Below are positions 29,091-39,800 of a DNA stretch of 64,000 bases, piece after piece; positions within the stretch are counted from its first letter, which is position 1, and every line of letters starts with the position of its first letter. The notes under the pieces were generated by a model that worked only from the letters and a program-made list of their open reading frames with translations, did not search any database and was not told the origin of the DNA. Both the position numbers and the translations under genes were made by a program. Location of the stretch: contig NZ_LR217720.1 of NCBI RefSeq assembly GCF_900698955.1, forward strand, positions 310,001 to 374,000. The letters are read 5' to 3'. This DNA is from Erwinia_E haradaeae_G (GTDB lineage: Bacteria > Pseudomonadota > Gammaproteobacteria > Enterobacterales > Enterobacteriaceae).

Positions 29091-29356
29091 AAAATAGACG
29101 ATATAATTTACCACAGATTATTTTTATAGATTTAATGCACCATGGTAAGGTTCCTTTATTGTTATTAATAGCAATACTTATCTCGGCACTATTAGTGGTG
29201 ATTATTACATATCAAACACGTTTATATACGGTTCATCGTGAGAAGTTATTTTTAGAACGTCAGATTTTAGACACTGAGTGGCGTAATTTAATTCTTGAAG
29301 AAAATGCATTAATTTATCATCATCAAATGTCTATAACTACTATGAAGGAAAAATAG
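29087..29356 (+). CDS. ftsL: cell division protein FtsL, C-terminally shortened
   Basis: Small bitopic membrane protein of the FtsQLB divisome complex. A cytoplasmic N-terminus is followed by one membrane span (VPLLLLIAILISALLVVII) and a periplasmic coiled coil with REKLFLERQILDTEWRNLILEENAL, closely matching E. coli. It has 89 residues against 121. The N-terminus lacks about 20 residues, and the C-terminus ends at TMKEK where E. coli continues ATEKLQMQHVDP. Just past the stop, the next codons are ATG and another TAG. ftsI, which should follow, is absent. The protein may still work or be in decay. Confidence 0.8.
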   Translation: MKNRRYNLPQIIFIDLMHHGKVPLLLLIAILISALLVVIITYQTRLYTVHREKLFLERQILDTEWRNLILEENALIYHHQMSITTMKEK

Positions 29357-30212
29357 ATGTAGGGTATGCGTATCTCAATAGAAAAAAATACTTAGAGTAT
29401 GTAGTAATATATCATTTGTGCTTCATGATTTGATAAAATGCATTATTCACACTCTATGAAGCACTTTTTCATTGTTTGATATTGTGATAAATTATCATAA
29501 GTTGAATATTAGTTTTATGTTAGGCTATGCATACATGTGACTATATTGAATGATATAGGTTTGCTAATTCCACTAAAAAATAAAAATAAACTATTATAGT
29601 ATGTGTAGGCATGTCATGTATACAGTACAGGCAGAACATGGCTATTACTACGCATTTCATTAACATGCATTATGATGTTTAATGGAACTTATATGCATTT
29701 ATATTGGTAAAATATTTTGATTTCTCTGAAAATAATTTGAAATATGGTTAGCGAGCTAGCAGCGTGTACATGTAATAAGCATTACAGATATGCACTTGTT
29801 CTTTTGACATTGCGATACATATTACTTATGTTCGATTAATGTTCAAGCAACAGGGAAATGATTTTTAATAATTAATATTTTCTCTGCGAGAGATTAATAT
29901 GATTCATATTAGCATATAAAGATATAGTAGACAGTATCCCCGGGGGTATCGTATCTTGATACGTAGCTTATTTTCTAATTGCATAGATCTTGGTGACCAA
30001 GATAATAACGTAGAATATTTTAGTTCTGCGATACAAGAATTTTTCTCACAATCTGATAATATATGAAAAGTTATTTTTAATGTTATATTGTCTAGTTGTT
30101 ATGTTTATGATAGGACAATCAGGCATACATAACGCCTTGTTAGCTTGTATAAAACCATTGTTTTAATCAGGGTATAGCTGATTTATTTTGCGAAGATACT
30201 TCTTAATTAATT
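29357..30212. other. gap where ftsI and the rest of the dcw cluster would lie
   Basis: 856 bases without a recognised gene between the ftsL stub and mfd. No FtsI motif (SxxK, SxN, KTG) context was found. A 46-codon open stretch near 29928-30065 (+) has no start codon signal and no recognised family. Two perfect hairpins lie inside it and are listed separately. Confidence 0.5.
29950..30003. repeat. two perfect hairpins upstream of mfd
   Basis: CGTATC-TT-GATACG at 29950-29963 and ATCTTGG-TGA-CCAAGAT at 29987-30003 are both perfect inverted repeats, 23 bases apart. A GC-only run CCCCGGGGG lies just before them, at about 29938-29946. Neither stem is followed by a T-run, so they are not simple terminators. 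They lie about 210 bases before the mfd start and could be leader structure or operators; function is unknown. Confidence 0.45.
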
Positions 30213-33200
30213 ATGTTAGAAATCTATTGTTATGATTTGCCATCTGGAGCAGGTGATAAACGCCATATAGGACAACTTACCGGTGCAGCCTACGCTATTG
30301 AATGCGCCGAAATAGTAGAACGTCATGATGGTTTAGTGATGCTAATCACACAAGATATACAGAAGGCGCAGCGTTTATATGAAGAAATTAAACAGTTTAC
30401 TAAGAAGAGGGTCATAAGATTTCCAAGTTGGGAAACGCTCCCGTTTGATAAATTTTCACCAGATAAGGCAATTATCTCCACTCGTCTATCTATTCTATAC
30501 CAACTTCCTATGTTAACAAGCGGTATTCTTATATTACCGATTAGTACATTAATGCAGCGTGTTTGTCCTCGTGTTTTTTTAAATAATTCTAGATGTGTAA
30601 TCAGAAAATGGCAAAATATTGCTCTTCATCAAGTATGTACTGAACTGAAACAAGCTGGTTATCGCAGCGTCCATCATTTAATGGAACACGGTGAGTTTTC
30701 TCATTGCGGAATGTTATTATATATTTATCCCATGGGCAGTGAGAAACCTTGCCGTATTACTTTTTCTAAAAATAGTATTTATAGTTTGCATGTATTTAAT
30801 ATTGATAGTCAAGATATAGAGGAAGAGGTAACTGTAATAAATTTACTACCAGCGAATGAGTTTCCAACTCACCCAGAAATGCTTGCACTTTTCTTAAAGC
30901 AATGGCATCAGTATTTTGGGGTGCAATGTGAGTCTTCTTTTATATATCAGCAAGTTAGAAATGGAGTATTGCCTATTGGCATTGAATATTGGCAGCCATT
31001 GTTTTTTGCACAACCACTTTCTGGGCTCTTTAATTATTTACCATCGCGTACACTAATAGTAATGACAGATGATTTAAAAACTAGTACAAAATCCTTTTGG
31101 GATGATATTAATAGTCGTTATATAAAAAATCATGCTAATGCTCTACGCCCTTTATTGCCTCCTGCTTCTTTGTGGTTTAGCGGCGATGAATTATTACATG
31201 AATTAAATGGTTGGCCATCTATAAAATTTAGCACTGAACGACTAGTAGAGAATAGTGTTAATACTAATCTAGAGTACGCACCCATACCGAACCTGACAAT
31301 ACATGCGCATTCTAAAAAACCACTTGACGGACTATGTCAGTTTTTAGCTTCTTTTAAAGGTCAAGTGGTATTTTCAGTAAAAAGTGAAGGACGCCGAGAG
31401 GTATTACAAGAGCGCTTAGCACATATTCCACTAAAATTAAATATTATCCACTCACTAGCGCAGGCACAAGCGATAGAAAATTATTTGTTAATTAGCGCCA
31501 GTGAGGTAGGGTTTATTGATAAGCGGCGCAATCGTGCTTTAATATGTGAAAGTAACCTTCTTGGTGAAAACTTTGTTTGTTATGAGCCAGATCCTCTTCA
31601 TCAGATGAACAAAAATATCTTCATTCATCACTTTTCAGAGCTTAACCCTGGTCAACTTGTGGTACATACTGAACATGGTATTGGGCGTTATATGGGTCTA
31701 GTAACGCTTGACACCAATGGCATTTCAGTAGAATACTTAATGCTAGTATATGCGGGGGATACTAAACTATACGTGCCTATATCATCACTACATTTGATTA
31801 CTCGTTATATTGGAATTTCTAACGTAGATGTCCCGCTACATAAGTTAGGAAGAGACGCCTGGTCGCGCTCTAGACAAAAGGCTGTTCAAAAAGTACGCGA
31901 TGTAGCGGTTGAGTTATTAGATCTTTACGCACAACGTACAGCAAGATCTGGGTTTTCTTTTAAGCATGACCAAAAACAGTATCAATTATTTTGCGAGAGC
32001 TTTCCATTCATCACTACTATCGATCAAGAAAGAGCTATTAATGAAGTATTGAACGATATGTGTAAGCCTGTATCTATGGATCGGTTGGTGTGTGGTGATG
32101 TGGGCTTTGGTAAGACAGAAGTAGCTATGCGCGCTGCGTTTTTAGCGGTGATTAATCAAAAGCAGGTAGCAGTATTAGTACCCACTACACTGCTAGCTCA
32201 GCAACATTACGATAATTTCCGTGATCGTTTTGCTAACTGGCCTATTTGCATCAAGATGTTATCACGTTTCTGTACTGATAAAGAGCAGTCTCAGGTATTG
32301 GAGTACGCATTAAGTGGGCAAGTAGATATACTCATTGGTACTCATAAGCTTTTACAAAATAAGATAAAATGGCATGATTTAGGTTTACTTATTGTTGATG
32401 AAGAACATCGTTTTGGTGTACGTCATAAAGAACGTATTAAAGCGATGCGAGCTAATGTTGATATTCTTACCCTTACTGCCACACCTATCCCGCGTACCTT
32501 AAATATGGCTATGCATGGTATCCGTGATTTATCTATTATTGCAACGCCACCAGCTCGTCGTTTGCCGGTAAAAACTTTTGTGCATGAATATGATGAACGG
32601 ATAGTTTGTGAGGCAATTTTACGTGAGGTTTTACGTGGTGGACAGGCATATTATTTATATAATGATATTGATAATATTGCAAAAGTCACGAAACGACTCT
32701 CTGAGTTAATACCTGAAGCACGTATTTCACTCGGTCATGGTCAGATGCACGAGCGTGAATTAGAACAAGTAATGCATGATTTTTACCATCAGCGTTTCAA
32801 CGTATTGGTATGCACGACTATTATTGAAACTGGCATAGATGTACCTACTGCTAACACCATCATCATTGACCGTGCTGATCGATTTGGTCTTGCACAGCTA
32901 CATCAATTGCGTGGTAGGGTGGGGCGCTCCCATCATCAAGCTTATGCTTGGTTATTAACACCACATCCAAAAGTGATGACTGTTAACGCACATAAGCGTT
33001 TAGAAGCTATTACAGCAATAGAGGATTTAGGAGCCGGACTCGCACTTGCTACTCATGATCTTGAGATTCGCGGGGCAGGGGAATTACTTGGTGAAGGGCA
33101 AAGTGGTCAAATAGAAAATATTGGTTTTTCACTTTATACAGAGCTTTTAGATAATACTGTTGATGCTTTGAAAATGGGACGTGAGCCATCATTAGCAGAT

Positions 33201-33662
33201 TTAACATACAACCAGACTGATATTGAGCTCAGAATTCCTTCTTATATTCCAAGTGATTTTATTCCTGATGTCAATACTAGATTATCATTTTATAAACTTA
33301 TTGCTAGCGCACAAAATTGCAATGTATTAGAAAAAATTAAGATAGATTTAATTGATCGTTTTGGGTTACTACCAGATACTGCTCGTACTTTCTTAGATAT
33401 TTCTAAATTACGTATAATAGCGAAAAAATTGGGAATAAGAAAGATCGAAGCTAGTGCAAGAGGGGGGGTTATAGAGTTAGATAAAGATAATAAAGTAGAT
33501 GTTGCATTATTTATCGATTTATTAACACAAGAACCACATTCATGGGTACTGGATGGTCCAACACGCATCCGGTTTATCTGTGATTTATCAGAATACACAG
33601 TCAGAATGAAATGGGTGACTGAGTTTGTTTATAAAATAGCAAAAAATAAAACTGTTATATAA
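30213..33662 (+). CDS. mfd: transcription-repair coupling factor
   Basis: ATP-driven translocase that removes stalled RNA polymerase and recruits UvrA. It has 1149 residues against 1148 in E. coli. The N-terminal UvrB-like part holds WETLPFDKFSPD. The RNA-polymerase-interacting region has PGQLVVHTEHGIGRY. The translocase has Walker A GDVGFGKTEVA, the DEEH box in LLIVDEEHRFGV, TATPIPRTL, and QLRGRVGRSHHQAYAW. The C-terminal domain is also kept. Retention of such a large repair gene at full length, while rnhB was lost, is notable. No uvr genes are in the window. Confidence 0.97.
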   Translation: MLEIYCYDLPSGAGDKRHIGQLTGAAYAIECAEIVERHDGLVMLITQDIQKAQRLYEEIKQFTKKRVIRFPSWETLPFDKFSPDKAIISTRLSILYQLPMLTSGILILPISTLMQRVCPRVFLNNSRCVIRKWQNIALHQVCTELKQAGYRSVHHLMEHGEFSHCGMLLYIYPMGSEKPCRITFSKNSIYSLHVFNIDSQDIEEEVTVINLLPANEFPTHPEMLALFLKQWHQYFGVQCESSFIYQQVRNGVLPIGIEYWQPLFFAQPLSGLFNYLPSRTLIVMTDDLKTSTKSFWDDINSRYIKNHANALRPLLPPASLWFSGDELLHELNGWPSIKFSTERLVENSVNTNLEYAPIPNLTIHAHSKKPLDGLCQFLASFKGQVVFSVKSEGRREVLQERLAHIPLKLNIIHSLAQAQAIENYLLISASEVGFIDKRRNRALICESNLLGENFVCYEPDPLHQMNKNIFIHHFSELNPGQLVVHTEHGIGRYMGLVTLDTNGISVEYLMLVYAGDTKLYVPISSLHLITRYIGISNVDVPLHKLGRDAWSRSRQKAVQKVRDVAVELLDLYAQRTARSGFSFKHDQKQYQLFCESFPFITTIDQERAINEVLNDMCKPVSMDRLVCGDVGFGKTEVAMRAAFLAVINQKQVAVLVPTTLLAQQHYDNFRDRFANWPICIKMLSRFCTDKEQSQVLEYALSGQVDILIGTHKLLQNKIKWHDLGLLIVDEEHRFGVRHKERIKAMRANVDILTLTATPIPRTLNMAMHGIRDLSIIATPPARRLPVKTFVHEYDERIVCEAILREVLRGGQAYYLYNDIDNIAKVTKRLSELIPEARISLGHGQMHERELEQVMHDFYHQRFNVLVCTTIIETGIDVPTANTIIIDRADRFGLAQLHQLRGRVGRSHHQAYAWLLTPHPKVMTVNAHKRLEAITAIEDLGAGLALATHDLEIRGAGELLGEGQSGQIENIGFSLYTELLDNTVDALKMGREPSLADLTYNQTDIELRIPSYIPSDFIPDVNTRLSFYKLIASAQNCNVLEKIKIDLIDRFGLLPDTARTFLDISKLRIIAKKLGIRKIEASARGGVIELDKDNKVDVALFIDLLTQEPHSWVLDGPTRIRFICDLSEYTVRMKWVTEFVYKIAKNKTVI

Positions 33663-34661
33663 CGTATTCGACTTTAGGTTCCTATATTTTCTGTGTTTTA
33701 TAACCGCACTGTTAGTAACTGCGTGGTTTAAAGATATAATTTATCACAAGTAATGTGTATATTATTGATCATGTCTTCTGAATATTAAAAGAGACCTAGT
33801 CTGTATTTTCTGACATGACATGGTACGTGTAACTTACTGTATAGCGATATTATATAATGTTAGTACGAAAAGGTGTTAATTGTAAATATATTGCGTGATT
33901 TTAAGGTTGAAAATATAGATAGATTGAAAGTTATATTCAAGATGCTTTTTAAAGTGAATATTTTAACATGATAAATGATAAAAATCATTAATAAATAGTG
34001 TCATCAAAGCATCACCTTATAGTTATATCATGTCGTCTGAAACATCAATTAATGAATTCTATTATATAGCAATATGCTATTTTTTTTCTCTAATGGCATA
34101 ATGTATACGATGAGTATACTGCACACCTCAGTACTCTATGACAATATCTTATGTTGATGTTTTATAAATTTCCACGTTTTTTTATATTTTAGTAAATCTG
34201 TAACATGCGATGTGAATCATTAGTGAGTTTTTCCGCTTAATGGGTGGTAGGATATATAAAGGTGAAGAAAATGAATATGATAGTAAAATATTTGGATAAC
34301 ATATATCATAAGTTCAATATGTACTAAATATATCACTTTTCTGTATGATAAATATCATAGGTAATGTTGCTGTATCTAATCTAGTAGTGTTTATATATAC
34401 AAGGTATAGAAGGGATATTTATAATTGTTATTCCCCTAATATTTTACGGAGAAATATAACGCGTATATTTGGCATGTATTTCTTGTAATATATTATTGAT
34501 ATCGCGTTCTGTACTAACTCAGTGGTAATTTTGTAAAATGCCATTATGGTGCTGATATATACTCGTTATATAGAAGCTTTCTAATATACAAAAGTATTAT
34601 TGCAACAAGCATATAAGTGGATTACTTTCGAGAAACTTCTATATGTTTTGAGAGGATTGCA
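33663..34661. other. gene-free stretch between mfd and tRNA-Ser
   Basis: About 1 kb, very AT-rich, with no open frame of note. No terminator with a clear T-run was identified after mfd. Confidence 0.5.
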
Positions 34662-34690
34662 TTGACTATTTTTTGTATCAAGGATAAAAT
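34662..34690 (+). promoter_or_regulatory. sigma-70 promoter of tRNA-Ser
   Basis: TTGACT (34662-34667), a 17-base spacer and TAAAAT (34685-34690). Only one base of each hexamer departs from consensus, and the spacing is ideal. Transcription would start about 20 bases before the mature tRNA. This is the clearest promoter in the window. Confidence 0.75.
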
Positions 34691-34716
34691 TTCTCAAACA
34701 ATTCACAACTACATTA

Positions 34717-34804
34717 GGTGAGATGTCCGAGTGGCTTAAGGAGCACGCCTGGAAAGTGTGTATATGGAAACGTATCGAGGGTTCGAATCCCTCTCTCACC
34801 GCCA
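34717..34804 (+). tRNA. tRNA-Ser (anticodon GGA)
   Basis: 88 bases including an encoded CCA end. The acceptor stem GGTGAGA pairs with TCTCACC. The anticodon GGA is at 34751-34753 in the loop CTGGAAA. A long class II variable arm (TATGGAAACGTA region) and the T arm GGTTCGAATCC follow. The sequence is almost the same as E. coli serW/serX. It reads UCC and UCU codons. Confidence 0.97.
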
Positions 34805-37006
34805 AAAAATGCTATTTTGGTACTATTAAGATAGTTGTACATATCTTCCTCCCCATACAGTATCCAATCTAGATTGATTTATACATAATATTATATGCAT
34901 CCATTCTATCTGTATTAAGAAGTTTATAACGATCACACAGTATGTATATTTTTAGATATTAAATGGCTAACGAAGCGCGACAAGATCGACCTATAACAGC
35001 GCGTATTTTACGTAATACAGTAGTTTTTCGAAAAAGTGATCTTTATAACTTTTGTTCTTATAATTATTTCGTATAGAATTACCCTCTAAATATAAAAATT
35101 TTATGTGAGCACTGCATACATGATGGTGATTATACGCGCCGCATTTCTCTTTGCGAGATATAAATATTGAATGATAGAAAGAGAGGCATGCATATGAGAA
35201 AATTTCTGTATTATTAGAGGTTTTTGCATTTATTAGCTATTGTGTGTATTGCTTGCATCATCTTTTTCATTATATATCTGATGTATATGTATTTAATATT
35301 TCACTTTTTACTATTGTGCTTGTTTTGTTTATATATATTAAATGCAGTTGTATTCATTACGCAAGCATTTATAAAAAAATATTTTAATATCTCCACAGAA
35401 TGTGGATTGATGATGATAAGTTATTAACGTGATCATATGAATTGACAGTTCATTGCATAGCATACGAGTGTGAAGAAGTATGCGTATATGTTTAGTTTGT
35501 TTACTAATATCTTCCCATTTTTATGCATAAATGTCTTTATAGTGTTTTGGTAGTAATTTTTCGCTACATAAGGATGCTGTATCAATCACCTTAGAATATG
35601 GTATGAGTGTTTAGAGAAGTCTCTACTATACAGTGAATTGCATGTTCTATATCAGAGAATATTGCATTATCTTAGTGATAAACTAATGTAAGTTACCAGT
35701 TGTTTAAAGTTACTTCTGTCATTGTATCTATTATCTTCTCAACGTTAGTATTCCTTCATTAATTTCTTTTTCTTAATATTTTTCTATATAGTAACTCACT
35801 AGGGAAAAAATATTTTTTCTGCTATATTACACATCTTTATGAGATGGTTCTAATAACCATACATAACATAATTCGTGGTAGTTATTTTCTTGCAAGATAA
35901 TCGCTCTATGCTAGAGTTGAGACATTAGCATAAAATAATGCAGGGTGCTGCACTAAAATAAAATTTTCATAATTAAGAAAAATATATCTTACAGCGAAAT
36001 AAGAATAATAGTTATATTTTTTTAAATATTTCACTAATTCTAATAATGATCTAGAACATTTATTTTAACATATCAGGCAGCTCTTCAGATATATTAAGAA
36101 ATATTATTATTGCTATATTGAAAAGTATCAGAATCATACTAGTATGGAAACTATTTTCTACATATTGGCATAGGTGCTGTATTCTATGTTTTGCTATAAA
36201 AATTATTTATAGCTTTGATGTATCAAGATTATTATCTAAATATTTAAGTGATCTTTTATATCTTCTGAAAGTATATACAAAATATTTTTAGAATGTTAAA
36301 TAGTTATGCTGAGATATGATTATATATTTTATAGTATGTGTATAACTTTTATATAAGATATGATGTATCTCTTATAATGTCACATACAGTAGACCATTAT
36401 TTCATACTTATAGGATGATATCTGTAAGATACAGTATATCAAAATTGAATCTTGAATGCAATATTTATGAATCTTAGGTTTCTAACAAAGAAGTTAGTAT
36501 TTGTTGATATGATTTGGTGATACATAGATGGTAATAATGTATCGCATTACTTATGATACACACGCATTTTGAGAGGCCGCCTGTACTTATAATAGTGTAG
36601 ATGTAGTGGAATTGTTATATAAAATAAATCTACATATAACATGATTAAATAATATTAGTATATGATAAAGCATGGCATAAAAATAGAAAGACATCTTGAG
36701 AAATATTAACTTTTATTATATGTAGTTCAAATAAATCACTGCTATTGTTTGTAAAATTTTATAAAGTCATCTATGAGAAGGTGATGTGTAAGAGTTTTTA
36801 TGCTTATCTCTCATATTCGAAATAAAAACAATGTTCCTTGTAGAAGATTTGAATCATGATTGAGATACAATATCATTGACAATGCTTGCCATCAGTTATA
36901 ACCATTCAAATATCATGATACTAACCCTATGTATATTACTTCAGTATATTCCTTATATTGATACTAGATGGCGTGAACCAGGTGATACGACTAGAATAGG
37001 ATCTGT
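34805..37006. other. 2.2-kb gap before dapD, possible eroded glnD
   Basis: No intact gene. In enterobacteria glnD (about 2.7 kb) lies directly upstream of dapD on the same strand. Near the dapD end a frame reads VEDL at 36840-36851, where the GlnD C-terminal ACT domain has GERVEDLF. Other partial likenesses (TRRIS near 35140, DNR near 35900) conflict in order and may be chance. A 37-codon frame at 34964-35077 and a 67-codon hydrophobic frame at 35224-35427 match nothing known. Confidence 0.35.
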
Positions 37007-37840
37007 ATGAAAAAATTAAAACATATCATTGAAGAAGCATTTGAAAACCGCATGAGTATCACTCCGAATAATGTTGATAAAAATACTTATGAGGCAGTTA
37101 ATTATCTTATTTCGCTACTGGATAGAGGAGAATTACGCGTCGCTGAAAAAATCAAAGATAAGTGGATAACGCATCAATGGTTAAAAAAAGCAATATTGCT
37201 TTTTTTCTGCATTCATGAGAATCAGGTCATAGGTAGTTTAGATAACCCTTTTTATGATAAGATTCCGAGAAAGTTTTCTTCTTATAATGCTTCGCGTTTT
37301 AAAGAAGAAGGTGTACGTATCGTGCCGCCAGCAGCAGTGCGTTACGGAGCATACATTGCTCGTAATACTATTTTAATGCCTTCTTATATTAATATTGGTG
37401 CATATATCGATGAGGGTACACTAGTGGATACATGGGCTACTATTGGGTCTTGTGCGCAGATTGGTAAAAATGTACATTTATCTGGCGGTGTTGGCATTGG
37501 AGGGGTGCTAGAACCACTACAAAGCAATCCAACTATTATTGAAGACAACTGTTTCATTGGGGCGCGTTCAGAAATTGTTGAAGAGGTGATTGTAGAAGAG
37601 GGATCAGTTATATCTATGGGTGTCTATATCGGGCAAAGTACAAAAATTTATGATCGCGCAACTGGTGGCATATACTATGGACGTGTCCCAGCAGGATCTG
37701 TAGTAGTCGCAGGCAACCTACCATCCAAAAATAGTAAATATAGCTTATATTGTGCAGTCATTGTAAAAAAAGTGGATGTACAGACACTGTCTAAAACTAG
37801 TATTAATGAATTATTACGCAACGCACATGAATGTGAATAA
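37007..37840 (+). CDS. dapD: tetrahydrodipicolinate N-succinyltransferase
   Basis: Succinylase step of the DAP/lysine pathway; meso-DAP is needed for peptidoglycan. It has 277 residues against 274 in E. coli. A helical N-terminal domain is followed by a hexapeptide beta-helix (VRYGAYIARNTILMPSYINIGAYIDEGT, given here only as landmarks at about residues 107-134). Key motifs are DTWATIGSCAQIG, GGVGIGGVLEPL, and EDNCFIGARSEIVEEV. A GGAT ribosome site precedes the ATG. It is far from map, unlike the E. coli dapD-glnD-map neighbourhood. Confidence 0.96.
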   Translation: MKKLKHIIEEAFENRMSITPNNVDKNTYEAVNYLISLLDRGELRVAEKIKDKWITHQWLKKAILLFFCIHENQVIGSLDNPFYDKIPRKFSSYNASRFKEEGVRIVPPAAVRYGAYIARNTILMPSYINIGAYIDEGTLVDTWATIGSCAQIGKNVHLSGGVGIGGVLEPLQSNPTIIEDNCFIGARSEIVEEVIVEEGSVISMGVYIGQSTKIYDRATGGIYYGRVPAGSVVVAGNLPSKNSKYSLYCAVIVKKVDVQTLSKTSINELLRNAHECE

Positions 37841-38408
37841 AAATAACATAAAGAGCGGAATATTAATGCATCCGATGCGTGTATACACATTGTGATGGCA
37901 GGTGTTATATGATGGTATACAACCCCCAGGATAGTAGTACCTGACGCGAGCAATACAGCCATACATTGTTTTGGATTGATAGTATAAAATGAGATGTTGC
38001 TCTCTACATTATATAATATAGAGAGATGTATTTTATGAAAGGGTATATGTATGTAACTAGTATATACTTCTGTCATAATATAGCAGTCTTTGGCGTATGA
38101 ATATCACCATAAGATATATACAATCACATCTTTATATCTATAGTATGATGTTAAAGTATGAGCTGTAATGCTTATTGTATATATATGTATGAAGTGTTAG
38201 AGATATCTTTTTAGAAGCTAAAGATAATAGTACTAAATAACCTAAAATTGGATCTTTTATGACACACATATGATGCAAAAAATCTCTCACCTTTCGGAGA
38301 GGAACATATATACTAATATGTATGCATAGATTGTAAATTTATATTTGTTGGTTAACTATAATTATAGAATAATATTCTCAGTTATTCTCTATAAGCTTGC
38401 ATAAAAAT
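37841..38408. other. gene-free stretch between convergent dapD and murA
   Basis: About 570 bases with no supported gene, ending in a two-way terminator. The long reverse open frame at 37675-38076 mostly overlaps dapD and is a shadow. Confidence 0.5.
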
Positions 38409-38438
38409 ATAACCTAAACAGGTTATTTTTTTATTTTT
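38409..38438. terminator. bidirectional Rho-independent terminator (murA/dapD)
   Basis: The stem ATAACCT-AAAC-AGGTTAT at 38409-38426 is followed on the + strand by TTTTTTATTTTT. On the reverse strand it is followed by ATTTTTATG. It lies 33 bases past the murA stop and would also catch read-through from dapD. Confidence 0.75.
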
Positions 38439-38458
38439 AAAATGTATGATACGTGTAG

Positions 38459-39718
38459 TTATTTGTCATTAATACGTTGAATTTTTGCTCCTAATCTATT
38501 CAGTTTTTCTTCAATCAGTTCATATCCACGATCTATATGATAGATGCGATCTACTAGGGTAATACCATCAGCAATGCAACCTGCCAGTACGAGACTAGCT
38601 GAAACACGTAGATCTGTTGCCATAACTGGGGCTGCTAATAGCTTTTTTACGCCATGGCAAATCAAAGTGTGTCTTTGAATAATGGCTTGAGCTCCCATGC
38701 GCATGAGTTCTGGTATGTGCATAAATCGGTTCTCAAAAATAGTTTCAGTGATAATCCCAGATCCTTCAGCAATCAAGTTTAGTAAGCTAAATTGTGCCTG
38801 CATATCAGTAGGAAAACCTGGATAAGGAGCAGTGCATATATTCACTGCTTTTGGGCGTTGACCGTGCATATCTACGCTGATCCAATCATTCCCTTCTTTA
38901 ATATCAGCGCCAGCTTCTCGTAGTTTTTCTGATACTGCTGTGAGGGTATTTGGTTTGGCCGCTTTACAAAGAATTTTACCGCCGGAAACAGCTCCTGCAA
39001 TGAGGAAAGTTCCAGTTTCAATACGATCAGGCAATATACGATATAACCCTCCCTCTAGTCTATTAACACCGATAATTGTTATGCGGTGACTGCCTGCACC
39101 AGTGATGTTGGCTCCCAGCATATTTAAAAAATTAGCGGTATCAACAATTTCTGGTTCTCGTGCAGCATTTTCAATAACCGTAGTACCTATAGCAAGTGTA
39201 GCGGAGCTCATAATGGTCACAGTAGCGCCAACGCTAATTTTATTCATTATAATATGCTTACCGGTTAGGCGGCCATTTACAGATGCTTTGACATAACCAT
39301 TTTCTAACTTAATTTTAGCACCAAGTTGTTCAAGACCAGTAATATGTAAATCCACTGGGCGCGCACCAATCGCGCACCCTCCTGGTAAGGAGACTTGCCC
39401 TTGTCCAAAGCGTGCAACTAATGGTCCTAAAGCCCAAATAGAGGCCCGCATTGTTTTAACTAGATCATATGGTGCGCAATACACATTCACCTGACTTGCA
39501 TCTAGGTATACAGAATGATTGTGCTCTGCTTTCACACCGAGTTGTCTGAGTAACTCCATCGTAGTATCTATATCTTTTAACTTCGGAACATTCTGGATTT
39601 CTACTGGAGCCTCAGCTAGTAGTGAGGCAAACAGAATAGGCAATGCAGAATTTTTCGCGCCAGAAATAGTGACTTCACCGCTTAACTTTGTTGGACCTTG
39701 TATACGAAATTTATCCAT
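38459..39718 (-). CDS. murA: UDP-N-acetylglucosamine 1-carboxyvinyltransferase
   Basis: First committed peptidoglycan step, transferring enolpyruvate from PEP to UDP-GlcNAc. It has 419 residues as in E. coli. The fosfomycin-target Cys115 is present in LPGGCAIGARPVD. GAKNSALPI at residues 20-28 and YPGFPTDMQAQF in the second half are intact. Last gene of the reverse mla-ibaG-murA series, with 82 bases between ibaG and murA. A clear terminator follows. Confidence 0.97.
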   Translation of the reverse strand: MDKFRIQGPTKLSGEVTISGAKNSALPILFASLLAEAPVEIQNVPKLKDIDTTMELLRQLGVKAEHNHSVYLDASQVNVYCAPYDLVKTMRASIWALGPLVARFGQGQVSLPGGCAIGARPVDLHITGLEQLGAKIKLENGYVKASVNGRLTGKHIIMNKISVGATVTIMSSATLAIGTTVIENAAREPEIVDTANFLNMLGANITGAGSHRITIIGVNRLEGGLYRILPDRIETGTFLIAGAVSGGKILCKAAKPNTLTAVSEKLREAGADIKEGNDWISVDMHGQRPKAVNICTAPYPGFPTDMQAQFSLLNLIAEGSGIITETIFENRFMHIPELMRMGAQAIIQRHTLICHGVKKLLAAPVMATDLRVSASLVLAGCIADGITLVDRIYHIDRGYELIEEKLNRLGAKIQRINDK

Positions 39719-39800
39719 TTCTATTACTCGAGTTTCTGAGACACGCCTTCTCCACCAGTTCTTCTATCTTTCTGGTATGGTTATATGAGCACTTCAAGCA

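Noticed and set aside
34802..34820. CCAAAA/TTTTGG hairpin at the tRNA-Ser 3' end as a terminator
   Set aside because: It overlaps the mature CCA end, is AT-only apart from two pairs, and no T-run follows.
35224..35427. 67-codon hydrophobic open frame (+)
   Set aside because: Begins at a non-ATG codon and is made of Ile, Leu, Phe and Tyr repeats typical of translated AT-rich non-coding DNA.
36961..37000. Frame ending LDGVNQVIRLE-stop just before dapD as the GlnD C-terminus
   Set aside because: Only a loose match to EALNPNDKG, and residues before it do not align; not counted as evidence for glnD.
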